A stretch of DNA of 17,474 nucleotides from JBDREA01 sp043820265 (GTDB lineage Archaea > Altiarchaeota > Altiarchaeia > IMC4 > JBDREA01): NCBI GenBank assembly GCA_043820265.1, contig JBDREA010000095.1, positions 1 through 17,474 on the forward strand. Direction: 5' to 3'. Made by a program: the position numbers and the translations under genes. Shown piece after piece: positions 1 to 7,509 of this stretch. Numbering within the stretch: the first letter of the stretch is position 1; each line of letters starts with the position of its first letter. The notes beneath the pieces are model-generated. The model was not told the origin of the DNA. It ran no database searches and saw nothing but the letters and a program-made list of their open reading frames with translations.

Positions 1-2
1 GG

Positions 3-2261
3 GATGAGACAGAAAAGACCGAAAAAATCATCTATAAAACGGAAGACCAAATCAAAACAGAGGGCATGAACTTCAACCACCTCATGATACACAATGGAAG
101 CGACACAGGCATCTATCTGGAATACGAGTCCACTGGTCCCAACCCTGATCAGGTAAGGCACAGGGGGTCAACTGAAACCGGTCCCTACTACCTTGCGGTC
201 GCCTCAAGAAAGTTTATTAGAGACGGTCAGTCCCTGCACTCAACCCAGTACTTGACAGTCGGAGACCAAAAACGGACCGAGGCAAACATTGAGAAATACA
301 GGGGGGTAAGCCTCTATCCGTTCCCAAATGGGATGATACCATTCATCCTCGTAAGCGAGCTATCTGGGCTGGGTTCGATGAACGATGCCTCATTTGACAA
401 AGTGCTCAGATTCCACGAAAAACTTGCCCTGGCGGGATTTGAGGGATATATCGAAGCAGTCTCACTCAATGACACGCAAATCGACGTGGACCGGATGAAT
501 TCCCTTTTAAAAAGCGGGGCAGAAATAGCATTGCTTGGAACATGGGATCCATACGCCAACCCAGAAACCCAAGTCCAGGCGATAAGTGCGCTCAGGCAAA
601 GCTCCCAGGACTTCTATAACCTTGATTTACGTGGAATTAGATCGTCCGCCGGCAGCTATTCACTTTCAACAATCAAAGCCCTACAAGAGCTAGGTCTATT
701 ATTTGACCTGAGCAGTTCAGTCGACCAAGGAGTTAGAGAGGGAATACGTCAGCCGGAATTCGCGTCATACAAGGCAAACCAGACCTTGACTGTAATGTTT
801 CCAGTATCCCAGCCATTCGACAGGCTCCTATCCATCGGTTGGACAAAAGAAGACGTATTCGATGGATGGGTTACCGCTATCACAGACGCATCCGAAAGAG
901 ACGAGTATCTGATGTTCCAATGGGACAGCCTTAGGATGAGCGACGAAGCTTTTCGGGAAGACGTAGAAGAATTAATCAACTATTCCATTCAAAAAGGCCT
1001 ATCCTCTGCGAGCCCGGAAAAAATAGCCTCACACATGCAATCTCTAACAAAAGTCCACTTTACCATGAAATCGGTTGAGGGAGCAACTCTAATAAACGTC
1101 ACAAATGAAAATCCAATTTCAATCAAAGGCATCACCTTAAAGGTGGTTATGCCTACAATCGAAGAAAAATGCAACTACCGAGTAGTAAGGGGAACAGTCG
1201 AGAGGACAAAGAAAATGGGCTCAGACTGCATTGTCTATGTTTCGACTGCGCTTGAACCCGGCCAATCAAGAGAGTTGGTTGTTGAATCAAATATGACAAA
1301 AAAATTGTTTTTTGTGAACTTACCAGACAAACCACTCGAAGGCGTAGTTGACATCTCGGTGACCGATGAGGATGGACAAGCCGTGACAAACGCGGATATC
1401 TCAATCGACGGAAAAATATTTAGAACAAACGCGAAAGGAATTGTACAGGTAAACCTTGCCGAGGGAACTCACGTAATCGAGGTGAACAAACCGGGTTTTA
1501 CCTCGCAAAAGGAGGCAATCGAAGTCGGCTGGAGCGTCAAACAACTTATCGAAACAGAAAAAATCAGAAGACCTGCCACAATAGTCTTAGCGTTTATTTT
1601 CTTTTTGGGAGCTTTCGCTTTTTTTATTCGAAGAAAGAGAACTCGAAAAAGAAGAGAACTTCCAGAAGTCAAGATAGGGGAAAAAATAAAGAAGTCTACA
1701 AAGGAAGAAACAGATTTTATGAAGACCCATCAGGAAGAAAAAGATTTTTGGAAGACCCCTCAGGAAGAAACGGAGAAAAGGACGGTAAGAGCAATCGATA
1801 AGAAAATTGAAAGAGCAGTTGAGGGTATCGGCAAAAACCTGCAGAGTGGACAAGATGCCATGAAAAGAAAAGATGTGTTAAAAGCCATCGAATCATTTCA
1901 GAAAGTCCTCCAAAAAGATCCAAGAAATATTTCCGCATACTCAAATCTCGGCATCATCTACTTCCAAAACAGGGATTTTGCACAAGCAATAGAATACTTT
2001 TCTGTCACAACAACTCTCGACGAAAAAAACCCAAAAAACTACTTCAACTTAGGATACAGCTACTACAGCCTTGGGGAAGTCGAAAAAGCAATCGCAAATT
2101 ACCGGAAAGCTACCGAGATTGACCCCTACTATGCTCGGGCATACTTTGAGCTGGGAACTGCCTGGACTTTAAAACACGACCTGAAAGAAGCCGCATCAAA
2201 CTTCAAAAAAGCCATCGAACTAGACCCAAAATACACCCGGATGAAACCTAAAAAAATATAA
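3..2261 (+). CDS. Membrane protein, 5'-partial: NodB-like ectodomain, PEGA-like domain, TM, TPR
   Basis: The frame is open from the first bases of the window, so the N-terminus lies upstream; the first internal ATG is at 66. Residues below count from that ATG. Residues about 88-320 resemble a polysaccharide deacetylase (NodB) fold: a GIRSSAGSYS segment near 190, followed by an LQELGLLFDLSSS stretch, recalls the family's RxPYGxY...LxxLGF...D motif. The usual metal-binding HxxxH and the TFDDG motif are not visible, so this domain may be inactive. Residues about 430-490 look like a carboxypeptidase-regulatory/PEGA beta-sandwich. One membrane helix lies near 503-522 and is followed by a basic stop-transfer segment, then a charged linker with a 10-residue tandem repeat, then about four TPRs (595-725). 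The inferred topology is ectodomain outside and TPR inside. The flippase gene starts 2 bp downstream, so a role in surface polysaccharide assembly is likely but not proven. Confidence 0.6.
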   Translation, partial: DETEKTEKIIYKTEDQIKTEGMNFNHLMIHNGSDTGIYLEYESTGPNPDQVRHRGSTETGPYYLAVASRKFIRDGQSLHSTQYLTVGDQKRTEANIEKYRGVSLYPFPNGMIPFILVSELSGLGSMNDASFDKVLRFHEKLALAGFEGYIEAVSLNDTQIDVDRMNSLLKSGAEIALLGTWDPYANPETQVQAISALRQSSQDFYNLDLRGIRSSAGSYSLSTIKALQELGLLFDLSSSVDQGVREGIRQPEFASYKANQTLTVMFPVSQPFDRLLSIGWTKEDVFDGWVTAITDASERDEYLMFQWDSLRMSDEAFREDVEELINYSIQKGLSSASPEKIASHMQSLTKVHFTMKSVEGATLINVTNENPISIKGITLKVVMPTIEEKCNYRVVRGTVERTKKMGSDCIVYVSTALEPGQSRELVVESNMTKKLFFVNLPDKPLEGVVDISVTDEDGQAVTNADISIDGKIFRTNAKGIVQVNLAEGTHVIEVNKPGFTSQKEAIEVGWSVKQLIETEKIRRPATIVLAFIFFLGAFAFFIRRKRTRKRRELPEVKIGEKIKKSTKEETDFMKTHQEEKDFWKTPQEETEKRTVRAIDKKIERAVEGIGKNLQSGQDAMKRKDVLKAIESFQKVLQKDPRNISAYSNLGIIYFQNRDFAQAIEYFSVTTTLDEKNPKNYFNLGYSYYSLGEVEKAIANYRKATEIDPYYARAYFELGTAWTLKHDLKEAASNFKKAIELDPKYTRMKPKKI
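1704..1763 (+). repeat. Two tandem 30-bp units inside the TPR-protein linker
   Basis: Units 1704-1733 and 1734-1763 match at about 26 of 30 positions, and a degenerate third unit begins at 1764. They encode EETDFMKTHQ and EEKDFWKTPQ, a charged spacer between the membrane helix and the TPRs. The unit is in frame and probably variable in copy number. Confidence 0.7.
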
Positions 2262-2263
2262 AA

Positions 2264-3703
2264 ATGAGTTTGAAATCCAAAACAGTCAGCGGCTTATTCT
2301 GGGTGGCGTTAAGCTCCACACTGGTGAGAGTAGCTAGAGTAGGCACGTCCATTGTCCTTGCCTGGATTCTTGTACCTGAGGATTTCGGCCTAATCGCCAT
2401 CGGGTTATTGGCGACAGATATGCTGATCCTATTTCGGGACATGGGTTTCGGTCAAGCCCTCATCCACAGGAAGAAAGACATCAAAGAGGCAGCAAACACC
2501 ACATTCATGATGTTACTAATAAACGGAATAGTTTTCACATTATTAGCCTGGTTCCTCTCACCTGCGATAGCGGACTTTTTCAATGAGCCCAGGGCAACAG
2601 CAGTAATCCAGTTACTCTCTATAACCATCTTCACAACAGCTATTGGGACAGTCCCCTACAGCCTATTAGACAAAGAACTCTCCTTCAAAAAGAAATTCAT
2701 CCCGGAAGTAGTTCCCATAGTCGCCTATGCCTTGATCGCTGTAGTGTTAGCATGGATTGGATGGGGTTACTGGAGCATGGTGGCAGGAAAAATCATTTCT
2801 GCATTCATCTGGCTTGGCATAACATACTATGTATCCCCATTTAGACCGGACTTCTCCTTTAACTTCAAAATAGCCAAAGAACTCTTCTCCTATGGAAAGC
2901 ACATTCTAGGGGCATTCTTGCTCCTCCTTCTAGCTACCAAACTGGATGTGGCCTTCATTGGAAAATTCCTTGGCACCACAGCGCTTGGCTACTACACCTT
3001 AGCCTATTTCATAGCCAATCTCCCGGCCCTAAACATCTCTCAAGTCGTTAATAGAGTCATGTTTCCCGCCTACAGCAAAATAGCAGACTTAAAGGGAAAG
3101 CTATCGGATGCATATCTATTGACCGTAAAATATGTCGCTTTAATATCTATTCCAATATCAGTTGCCATATTCATATTAGCCCCTGAGGTGGTTCATAGTG
3201 TGCTGGGTGAAAAATGGATTCCTGCAACCTCCGCTCTCAGAGTTCTTGCCGTCTTCGGATTGTTCAGGGCAGTTTCATCTTCTATGGGTGAATTGTTTAA
3301 AGCCATGGGGAGGCCAGAGATCCTGGAAAAGCTCATATTGTTCCAAGTTGTGTTCTTTTTACTAATAATCTATCCGATAAGCCAGGTATTCGAGGATGGG
3401 ATTACAGGGGTGGGGTGGGCTGTGACAATCCCGATTTTTTTTGTCACAGCAATAGGATTTAAAATAAGCACATCAATGCTTGATATAACATTCTCCCAAC
3501 TAGCCCAAACATTTTCCACTTCGATATTGGCTGCAGCTTTCATGAGCGCTTGTATTCTAACTGTTAAATATACGGTCTTTCCCGCACCGACAATTATTGG
3601 ATTCATGATAGAGGTGTTTGTGGGGAGCTTAGCTTACGTTCTAGCACTCCTAATCATAGAAAGACCACTCATCGGAGAAATAAGAGGAATAATCGGCAAA
3701 TAA
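2264..3703 (+). CDS. Polysaccharide flippase, WzxC-like (MOP superfamily)
   Basis: 479 residues with roughly 12-14 hydrophobic helices along the whole length, as in the polysaccharide transporter branch of the MOP flippases (COG2244). The N-terminus (SLKSKTVSGLFWVALSS, then GLIAIGLLATDMLILFRDMGFGQALIHRK) is characteristic of the WzxC/TuaB type, which moves lipid-linked glycan across the membrane. The ATG at 2264 follows the upstream stop by 2 bp with no clear Shine-Dalgarno sequence, so translation is probably coupled to the deacetylase-like/TPR gene. The substrate cannot be told from sequence. The gene ends 16 bp before the convergent peptidase gene. Confidence 0.88.
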   Translation: MSLKSKTVSGLFWVALSSTLVRVARVGTSIVLAWILVPEDFGLIAIGLLATDMLILFRDMGFGQALIHRKKDIKEAANTTFMMLLINGIVFTLLAWFLSPAIADFFNEPRATAVIQLLSITIFTTAIGTVPYSLLDKELSFKKKFIPEVVPIVAYALIAVVLAWIGWGYWSMVAGKIISAFIWLGITYYVSPFRPDFSFNFKIAKELFSYGKHILGAFLLLLLATKLDVAFIGKFLGTTALGYYTLAYFIANLPALNISQVVNRVMFPAYSKIADLKGKLSDAYLLTVKYVALISIPISVAIFILAPEVVHSVLGEKWIPATSALRVLAVFGLFRAVSSSMGELFKAMGRPEILEKLILFQVVFFLLIIYPISQVFEDGITGVGWAVTIPIFFVTAIGFKISTSMLDITFSQLAQTFSTSILAAAFMSACILTVKYTVFPAPTIIGFMIEVFVGSLAYVLALLIIERPLIGEIRGIIGK

Positions 3704-3705
3704 AG

Positions 3706-3729
3706 GGTCAAATAAAAGTCTACTTGACC
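3706..3729. terminator. Weak hairpin between convergent genes
   Basis: A 6-bp inverted repeat, GGTCAA at 3706-3711 and TTGACC at 3724-3729, spans the 16-bp gap between the flippase stop and the peptidase stop. The only T tracts nearby are short. It may help end both transcripts but is weak. Confidence 0.22.
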
Positions 3730-4748
3730 TTCTTTACCGCGGCAACCAAAAGTTTCACAGCATTGTCTACGTCTTTTTTATTGAAGACCCCAATCGGACA
3801 GTGAAGGTATCTAGTCGGTATGGAAACGACTCCAGTTGGAATACCCTCCCGGGATAGAGAGATCACTGCGCCGTCGGTCATACCTCCCTCGATTACGTCT
3901 ATCTGGTAGGGGATCTTGTTCTTTTTTGCTGTGTTTATAAGCAAATCCTTGATTTTGGGATGGCTAATCAAGCCTCTGCCGCTTGCCTCGGTTATGGTTA
4001 TCGCAGGACCTCCTTCAAGTTTCAGGTTTGACTCCTGTTCCTTGATCCCAGGCGTTCCACCCGCCACAGTGGTATCGATAGCAATCGCGTAATCCGGATC
4101 CAACTTGAAAGCAGACACTCTCGCACCCTTTAATCCGACCTCCTCCTGCACCGTTCCCACGGCATAGACCTCGCATCCAAGTTTTTTGGGAAGCTTCTCC
4201 ATAACCTTTAACAAAACATAGCATCCCAACCGATTGTCCAATGCTTTCCCGAAGAAATTATTTGAGAAAAGCTCCCCAAAGCAGGGCGCAAAACCTATCG
4301 GGTCTCCGATTTCCACGATTTTTTTCGCTTGCTTATCCGATTTTGCCCCGATATCGACGAACATTTCACTGTGCTTTGTAAGTTTTTTCCTTTCTTCAGG
4401 CTTTTTTAGATGAATGGGTTTCGCGCCAATTATCCCAGTCACGTCTCCTTTCTGAGTCTTTACAACGACTTTCTGCCCCAAAATTATGCTGTCGTCTATC
4501 CCACCTATCTTGACAAAGTGGATGAATCCCTCCTTATTGATGTATTTTACCATCAAGCCTATCTCGTCGATATGAGCTGCAAGCATAACCTTATTTTTTC
4601 CCTCCCCCTTCTTTGCTATGACGTCGCCGAAGTCGTCGATCTCCGCTTGCTCGCAGCTCTTTTTCAGTTCGTCAAACATTATCTTTGATACATCTCTTTC
4701 AAATCCGCTAACAGCATGCGCCCGACATAATCTTTCAAGTAGGTCCAT
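3720..4748 (-). CDS. M42-family metallo-aminopeptidase (TET/glutamyl aminopeptidase type)
   Basis: 342 residues, the normal length for M42 peptidases, which are di-metal aminopeptidases forming large dodecameric TET particles in archaea and trimming cytosolic peptides. Expected metal and catalytic residues are in place: His59 and Asp61 (AAHIDE), Asp171 (GKALDNRLG), catalytic Glu202 with Glu203 (VQEEVG), Asp225 (AIAIDTT) and His316 (RYLHCPIG). Between the first two sites lies the PDZ-like lid domain (about 75-160). The ATG at 4748 begins directly with the conserved N-terminal helix. It has only a weak AGGA upstream. The 5' flank contains two palindromes (4773-4866) that might be transcribed as a leader. 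The name of the exact specificity (glutamyl, leucyl or lysyl) cannot be read from sequence alone. Confidence 0.92.
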   Translation of the reverse strand: MDLLERLCRAHAVSGFERDVSKIMFDELKKSCEQAEIDDFGDVIAKKGEGKNKVMLAAHIDEIGLMVKYINKEGFIHFVKIGGIDDSIILGQKVVVKTQKGDVTGIIGAKPIHLKKPEERKKLTKHSEMFVDIGAKSDKQAKKIVEIGDPIGFAPCFGELFSNNFFGKALDNRLGCYVLLKVMEKLPKKLGCEVYAVGTVQEEVGLKGARVSAFKLDPDYAIAIDTTVAGGTPGIKEQESNLKLEGGPAITITEASGRGLISHPKIKDLLINTAKKNKIPYQIDVIEGGMTDGAVISLSREGIPTGVVSIPTRYLHCPIGVFNKKDVDNAVKLLVAAVKKVK

Positions 4749-4772
4749 TTTTTAAGTCCTGTATGATTATAG

Positions 4773-4819
4773 TCGAGAGCATAATTTCCTGGAATGACTT
4801 ACGGCAATTATGCTCTCGA
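4773..4819. repeat. Palindrome 1 of the gar1/M42 intergenic pair
   Basis: Perfect 14-bp arms TCGAGAGCATAATT (4773-4786) and AATTATGCTCTCGA (4806-4819), separated by 19 nt that hold two further G-C pairs. Its core GCATAA is shared with the palindromes at 12872-12967. Function unknown: operator cluster, leader hairpin or small dispersed element. Confidence 0.85.
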
Positions 4820-4825
4820 ATATGT

Positions 4826-4866
4826 TGGAGGACATAACAATTAGTCCTAATACATTATGTCCTCCA
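4826..4866. repeat. Palindrome 2 of the gar1/M42 intergenic pair
   Basis: Perfect 12-bp arms TGGAGGACATAA (4826-4837) and TTATGTCCTCCA (4855-4866). The loop holds a second stem, ATTAG (4840-4844) with CTAAT (4847-4851), so the whole 41 nt can fold as one long hairpin. It begins 6 nt after palindrome 1. Confidence 0.85.
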
Positions 4867-4964
4867 CTATTATTATCCAAGTTAAGATAAAAATCGTTCG
4901 CTTAAACCGGCACGCCCCAGACCCGACCCACCTAACGAATCAGTATCCTTTTTATACTATAACA

Positions 4965-4972
4965 TTTATATA
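4965..4972 (+). promoter_or_regulatory. Probable TATA box of the gar1-tfb-ribK operon
   Basis: TTTATATA sits in an AT-rich stretch upstream of the gene start. A second TATA-like run lies at about 4950-4958 and would give a leader long enough to include the AGGTG at 4993-4997. Which of the two is used cannot be decided by eye. Confidence 0.5.
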
Positions 4973-5003
4973 TCCTGTTACGTTTTTGTTGTAGGTGTTC
5001 ACT

Positions 5004-5303
5004 TTGGAATTGGGTGTCGTCGAATCTGCAATCGGTGCAGAACTTGTTATCAAAAGCGCAGAAGACTATCATAAAAAAATCTTTAAAGGCAGAAACCCCC
5101 TCGATGCAACTGATAAAGACATAAACCAAAAAATCCTTGGAACAAACGTATCATTTAAAAAACATCACCACTCAAAAGGAAAAATCATAGATGTTATCGG
5201 GCAGGTGAAAGACCCCTATCTCATTGTCAAGTTAATAGAAAATACAAAGAAAAAGGCAGTAAACACAGCATCCCTCATCGGAGACATTGTTGTCGCCATA
5301 TGA
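5004..5303 (+). CDS. gar1: Gar1-like H/ACA RNP protein
   Basis: About 99 residues. The C-terminal half (LGTNVSFKK... then GKIIDVIGQVKDPYLIVKL) fits the Gar1 beta-barrel signature, whose family form is G-K-V-x-D-V-F-G-P-V-K-x-P-Y-V-x-V-K. Gar1 is the accessory protein of H/ACA pseudouridylation RNPs, together with Cbf5, Nop10 and L7Ae. Location directly upstream of tfb is a common archaeal arrangement and supports the call. I prefer TTG at 5004: an AGGTG at 4993-4997 lies 6 nt upstream, and the product then begins with LELGVVE, like typical Gar1 N-termini. A GTG at 4995 is the alternative. About 22 residues appear inserted between the first strands and the LGT segment. The TFB gene follows after 19 bp. 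Confidence 0.7.
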   Translation: MELGVVESAIGAELVIKSAEDYHKKIFKGRNPLDATDKDINQKILGTNVSFKKHHHSKGKIIDVIGQVKDPYLIVKLIENTKKKAVNTASLIGDIVVAI

Positions 5304-5322
5304 GGCATCGAGGTGAATTATT

Positions 5323-6786
5323 ATGGTAGCAAAAAAATCCGCTAAAACCAAGGAAAAAAAGGCAGTCAAGAAAAAAACTATGCTAAAGAAAACATCTTCA
5401 AAGAAGAAATCCCCGACAAAAAAGCTCCCTTCCAAGAAAAAAACCTTCCTAAAAAAACTATCTGCCAAAAAGAAATCACCAGGTAAAAAGACTGCATCCA
5501 AGAAAAAATCTCTTTCAAAGAAATCCCAAACCAAGAAGAAACCGTCTAGTCGGAAGTCTTCTCAAAAAAAGAAATCCATTTCAAAGAAGTCCGCGCCAAA
5601 GAAGATGCAAATCAAAAGAAAGCCATCAACCAAGAAGGAAAAAAATATGAAAAAGACAACAACCAAAAAAAAGCCTCGCGCAAAAAAGGCAACAGAAAAG
5701 AAAAAAACAGAAATGAAAAAACCATCAAAAAAACCTCTACAATCAACTTCGCCCGTGTTCATGAAAGCAACCAAACTTACGCTTACACCTTCAAATCCAG
5801 AACCCGAACAACCCAAACCACTAATCGATCAAAACACAATAAATCCCACAACTCCCCCCGCAAGAAAACCCAAGGAACCGGAAAAACCCCTAGAATGCCC
5901 GGGATGTAAGGGAAAGAACCTCATCACAGACTACAAACATGGAGAACTGATCTGCAAAGACTGCGGACTCGTAATCGAAGAAAGCCTCTTTGACATGGGT
6001 CCTGAGTGGAGGGCTTTCGACGAAGTACAGAAATCAAAGAGGGCGAGGACAGGGGGGCCTGTAAAATTCGCCAAACTAAACAAAGGCCTCACAACCGAGA
6101 TAGACAGATACGACCGAGACATCAGAGGGGGGGCAATACAGCCTGAGCGGAAAGCCCAGCTATACCGGCTGAGAAAATGGCAGAGACGCAGCCGAATGAG
6201 CGATTCAGTCCAAAGAAACCTAAGCATAGCCCTACCAGAACTCGACCGTATGTGCGCCTTCCTAAACATACCAAACAACATCAAAGAGGAATGTGCGATG
6301 TGGTATCGTAAAGCCGTCAACAAAGGTTTAGTCCGGGGCAGAAGCATCGAATCAGTAGTCGCAGCAATAATATATCTGATAAGTCGAAAGCACCAGCTTC
6401 CAAAAACACTCGAAGAACTAGAGGAAGCTTCTGGAGTCAAAAAGAAAGACATAGGAAGAAGCTACAGGTTCGCCTGCAGAAGGTTAGGCCTTAGGATGCC
6501 TGTCGCAACACCAATGGACTATGTCCCACGATTCGCATCAGAGCTTGCGCTATCAGGGGAGACTGAAGCGCTCGCAATCGACATCCTTGAGCGAGCAAGA
6601 AAGAAGGGAGTGACATCCGGGCGCGGACCCACCGGAGTCGCAGCCGCAGCAATCTATCTTGCCGCAAAACTCACAAACGACCGCCAAACCCAGAAAGGAA
6701 TCGCAGGACGGTTGGCCGGGGTCACGGAAGTTACGATTAGAAACAGATACGAAGAGATAGCACGCGAACTCAACATCGAGATCTAG
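5323..6786 (+). CDS. tfb: Transcription initiation factor B with lysine-rich repeat extension
   Basis: 487 residues, against about 300 for a normal archaeal TFB. The core is complete: zinc ribbon with Cys192/Cys195 and Cys211/Cys214, B-reader/linker region (about 220-285), and two cyclin folds starting near 296 and 397, ending in the usual ARELNIEI-type helix. TFB binds TBP-TATA and BRE DNA and recruits RNA polymerase. The first 190 residues are the oddity: residues 16-125 are ten 11-residue units of the form KKKxxxKKxxx, followed by a less regular basic stretch and a proline-rich linker to the ribbon. The start at 5323 is well supported by GAGGTG 7 nt upstream, so the extension is very likely translated. 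It resembles histone-H1-type basic tails and may bind DNA non-specifically. The riboflavin kinase gene follows 15 bp downstream. Confidence 0.95.
   Translation: MVAKKSAKTKEKKAVKKKTMLKKTSSKKKSPTKKLPSKKKTFLKKLSAKKKSPGKKTASKKKSLSKKSQTKKKPSSRKSSQKKKSISKKSAPKKMQIKRKPSTKKEKNMKKTTTKKKPRAKKATEKKKTEMKKPSKKPLQSTSPVFMKATKLTLTPSNPEPEQPKPLIDQNTINPTTPPARKPKEPEKPLECPGCKGKNLITDYKHGELICKDCGLVIEESLFDMGPEWRAFDEVQKSKRARTGGPVKFAKLNKGLTTEIDRYDRDIRGGAIQPERKAQLYRLRKWQRRSRMSDSVQRNLSIALPELDRMCAFLNIPNNIKEECAMWYRKAVNKGLVRGRSIESVVAAIIYLISRKHQLPKTLEELEEASGVKKKDIGRSYRFACRRLGLRMPVATPMDYVPRFASELALSGETEALAIDILERARKKGVTSGRGPTGVAAAAIYLAAKLTNDRQTQKGIAGRLAGVTEVTIRNRYEEIARELNIEI
5368..5697 (+). repeat. Ten tandem 33-bp units encoding KKKxxxKKxxx
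   Basis: The units begin every 33 bp and each encodes 11 residues, for example KKKSPTKKLPS, KKKTFLKKLSA, KKKSPGKKTAS, KKKSLSKKSQT and KKKSISKKSAP. The last few units are degenerate, and a 10-residue unit follows at 5698. The coding strand is almost all purine in the lysine codons. Codons differ between units, so the repeat is not a recent exact expansion. Confidence 0.85.
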
Positions 6787-6801
6787 TAGGTGAACATTAA
6801 C

Positions 6802-7458
6802 GTGGATTCCGACATACTTCTACTTCTGGAACTTTCCACTTTAATGAACTCGTCTGATGCGACATTACACATCGGCACAGGAGAGCTCGGCGAAAAAATG
6901 GGTCTATCCCAGCAAAGCGCATCCAGGCTACTAAACGGACTAGAAGACAAGGGATATATCATAAAAAATAGGAAAGGCAGCGGGCAGGAGATAAGGCTCA
7001 CAATCAAGGGAAAGAAGAGACTGATAAGCTTAAACAAATCACTTAGCAACTTCCTGTCAAAAAAGGGACCGCTAAAAAAATTTGAAGGCGTCCTCGTTTC
7101 AGGCTTAGGTGAGGGGGCATACTACGTAAATGAATACTCCCACCTACTCGAAGAAAAACTAGGATACACACCTTATCCGGGGACCCTGAATGTGAGCTTA
7201 GAAGAAGAACCGGAAAACCTCGAGTCATTTGTATCTGAGGCAATTCCTCCATTTGAAAAACACCACAGAACATTCGGGGAGCTAAAGATCATCCCAGTAA
7301 ATATCAAAGTCAAAGAAGACCAGGCAAGCTGTCACTGGATAATCCCTGAGCGCACCCACCACCACCCAAACGAAGCCGAGATAATACACGAAAAAAACCT
7401 CAGAAAAAAACTGAAACTAAAAGAAGGAGACAAAATCGAGATAATCCTTAGTGAATGA
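6802..7458 (+). CDS. ribK: CTP-dependent riboflavin kinase with N-terminal winged helix
   Basis: About 218 residues. The C-terminal domain (from about 90) is the archaeal riboflavin kinase (DUF120 family), which makes FMN from riboflavin using CTP. Diagnostic motifs are GYTPYPGTLNV beginning at residue 121, then HRTFGELKIIPV and CHWIIPERTHHH. The first 85 residues form a MarR-like winged helix (LGEKMGLSQQSASRLLNGLEDKGYI), so the protein may also repress transcription, as proposed for other two-domain members. I choose GTG at 6802: an AGGTGA at 6788-6793, overlapping the tfb stop region, lies 8 nt upstream. An in-frame GTG at 6790 is part of that same ribosome binding site and is less likely. 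Third gene of the gar1-tfb-ribK set. Confidence 0.9.
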   Translation: MDSDILLLLELSTLMNSSDATLHIGTGELGEKMGLSQQSASRLLNGLEDKGYIIKNRKGSGQEIRLTIKGKKRLISLNKSLSNFLSKKGPLKKFEGVLVSGLGEGAYYVNEYSHLLEEKLGYTPYPGTLNVSLEEEPENLESFVSEAIPPFEKHHRTFGELKIIPVNIKVKEDQASCHWIIPERTHHHPNEAEIIHEKNLRKKLKLKEGDKIEIILSE

Positions 7459-7460
7459 TA

Positions 7461-7508
7461 CTAACCCTTTTTCCTCTTTTTTATCCCTGCAACCTCCTTG
7501 GGTGTCAG
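7461..7508 (-). pseudogene. Displaced 3' end of argG (C-terminal tail only)
   Basis: Read on the minus strand these bases encode LTPKEVAGIKKRKKG followed by TAG. The intact argG downstream ends LPQEVAGIRKRKNGI followed by TAA. Over 7464-7502 against 8099-8137, 30 of 39 bases match, and several differences are synonymous (GCA/GCG, GTT/GTC, ATA/ATT). Upstream of this tail the reading frame breaks into the toxin gene, whose stop codon is at 7510-7512. No other argG remnant is visible. It is best read as the 3' end of an earlier or foreign argG copy, separated from the intact gene by the toxin-antitoxin module. It has no start and cannot make a protein. Confidence 0.72.
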
Positions 7509-7509
7509 A

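Noticed and set aside
4410..4688. 92-residue plus-strand frame inside the M42 gene
   Set aside because: Lies fully antisense to a well-conserved peptidase gene and has no ribosome binding site or family resemblance.
4773..4866. Palindromes considered as H/ACA or C/D guide RNA, because they adjoin gar1
   Set aside because: The stems are uninterrupted, without a pseudouridylation pocket, ACA box, kink-turn GA/GA or C/D boxes.
5368..5697. Regular 33-bp repeats, considered as a CRISPR array
   Set aside because: Units are contiguous, in frame, without spacers, and differ in codons; they are protein repeats.
5232..5816. Long minus-strand open frames rich in Phe opposite the start of tfb
   Set aside because: They are the antisense of AAG/AAA lysine codons, which never give stops; there is no ribosome binding site and no plausible product.
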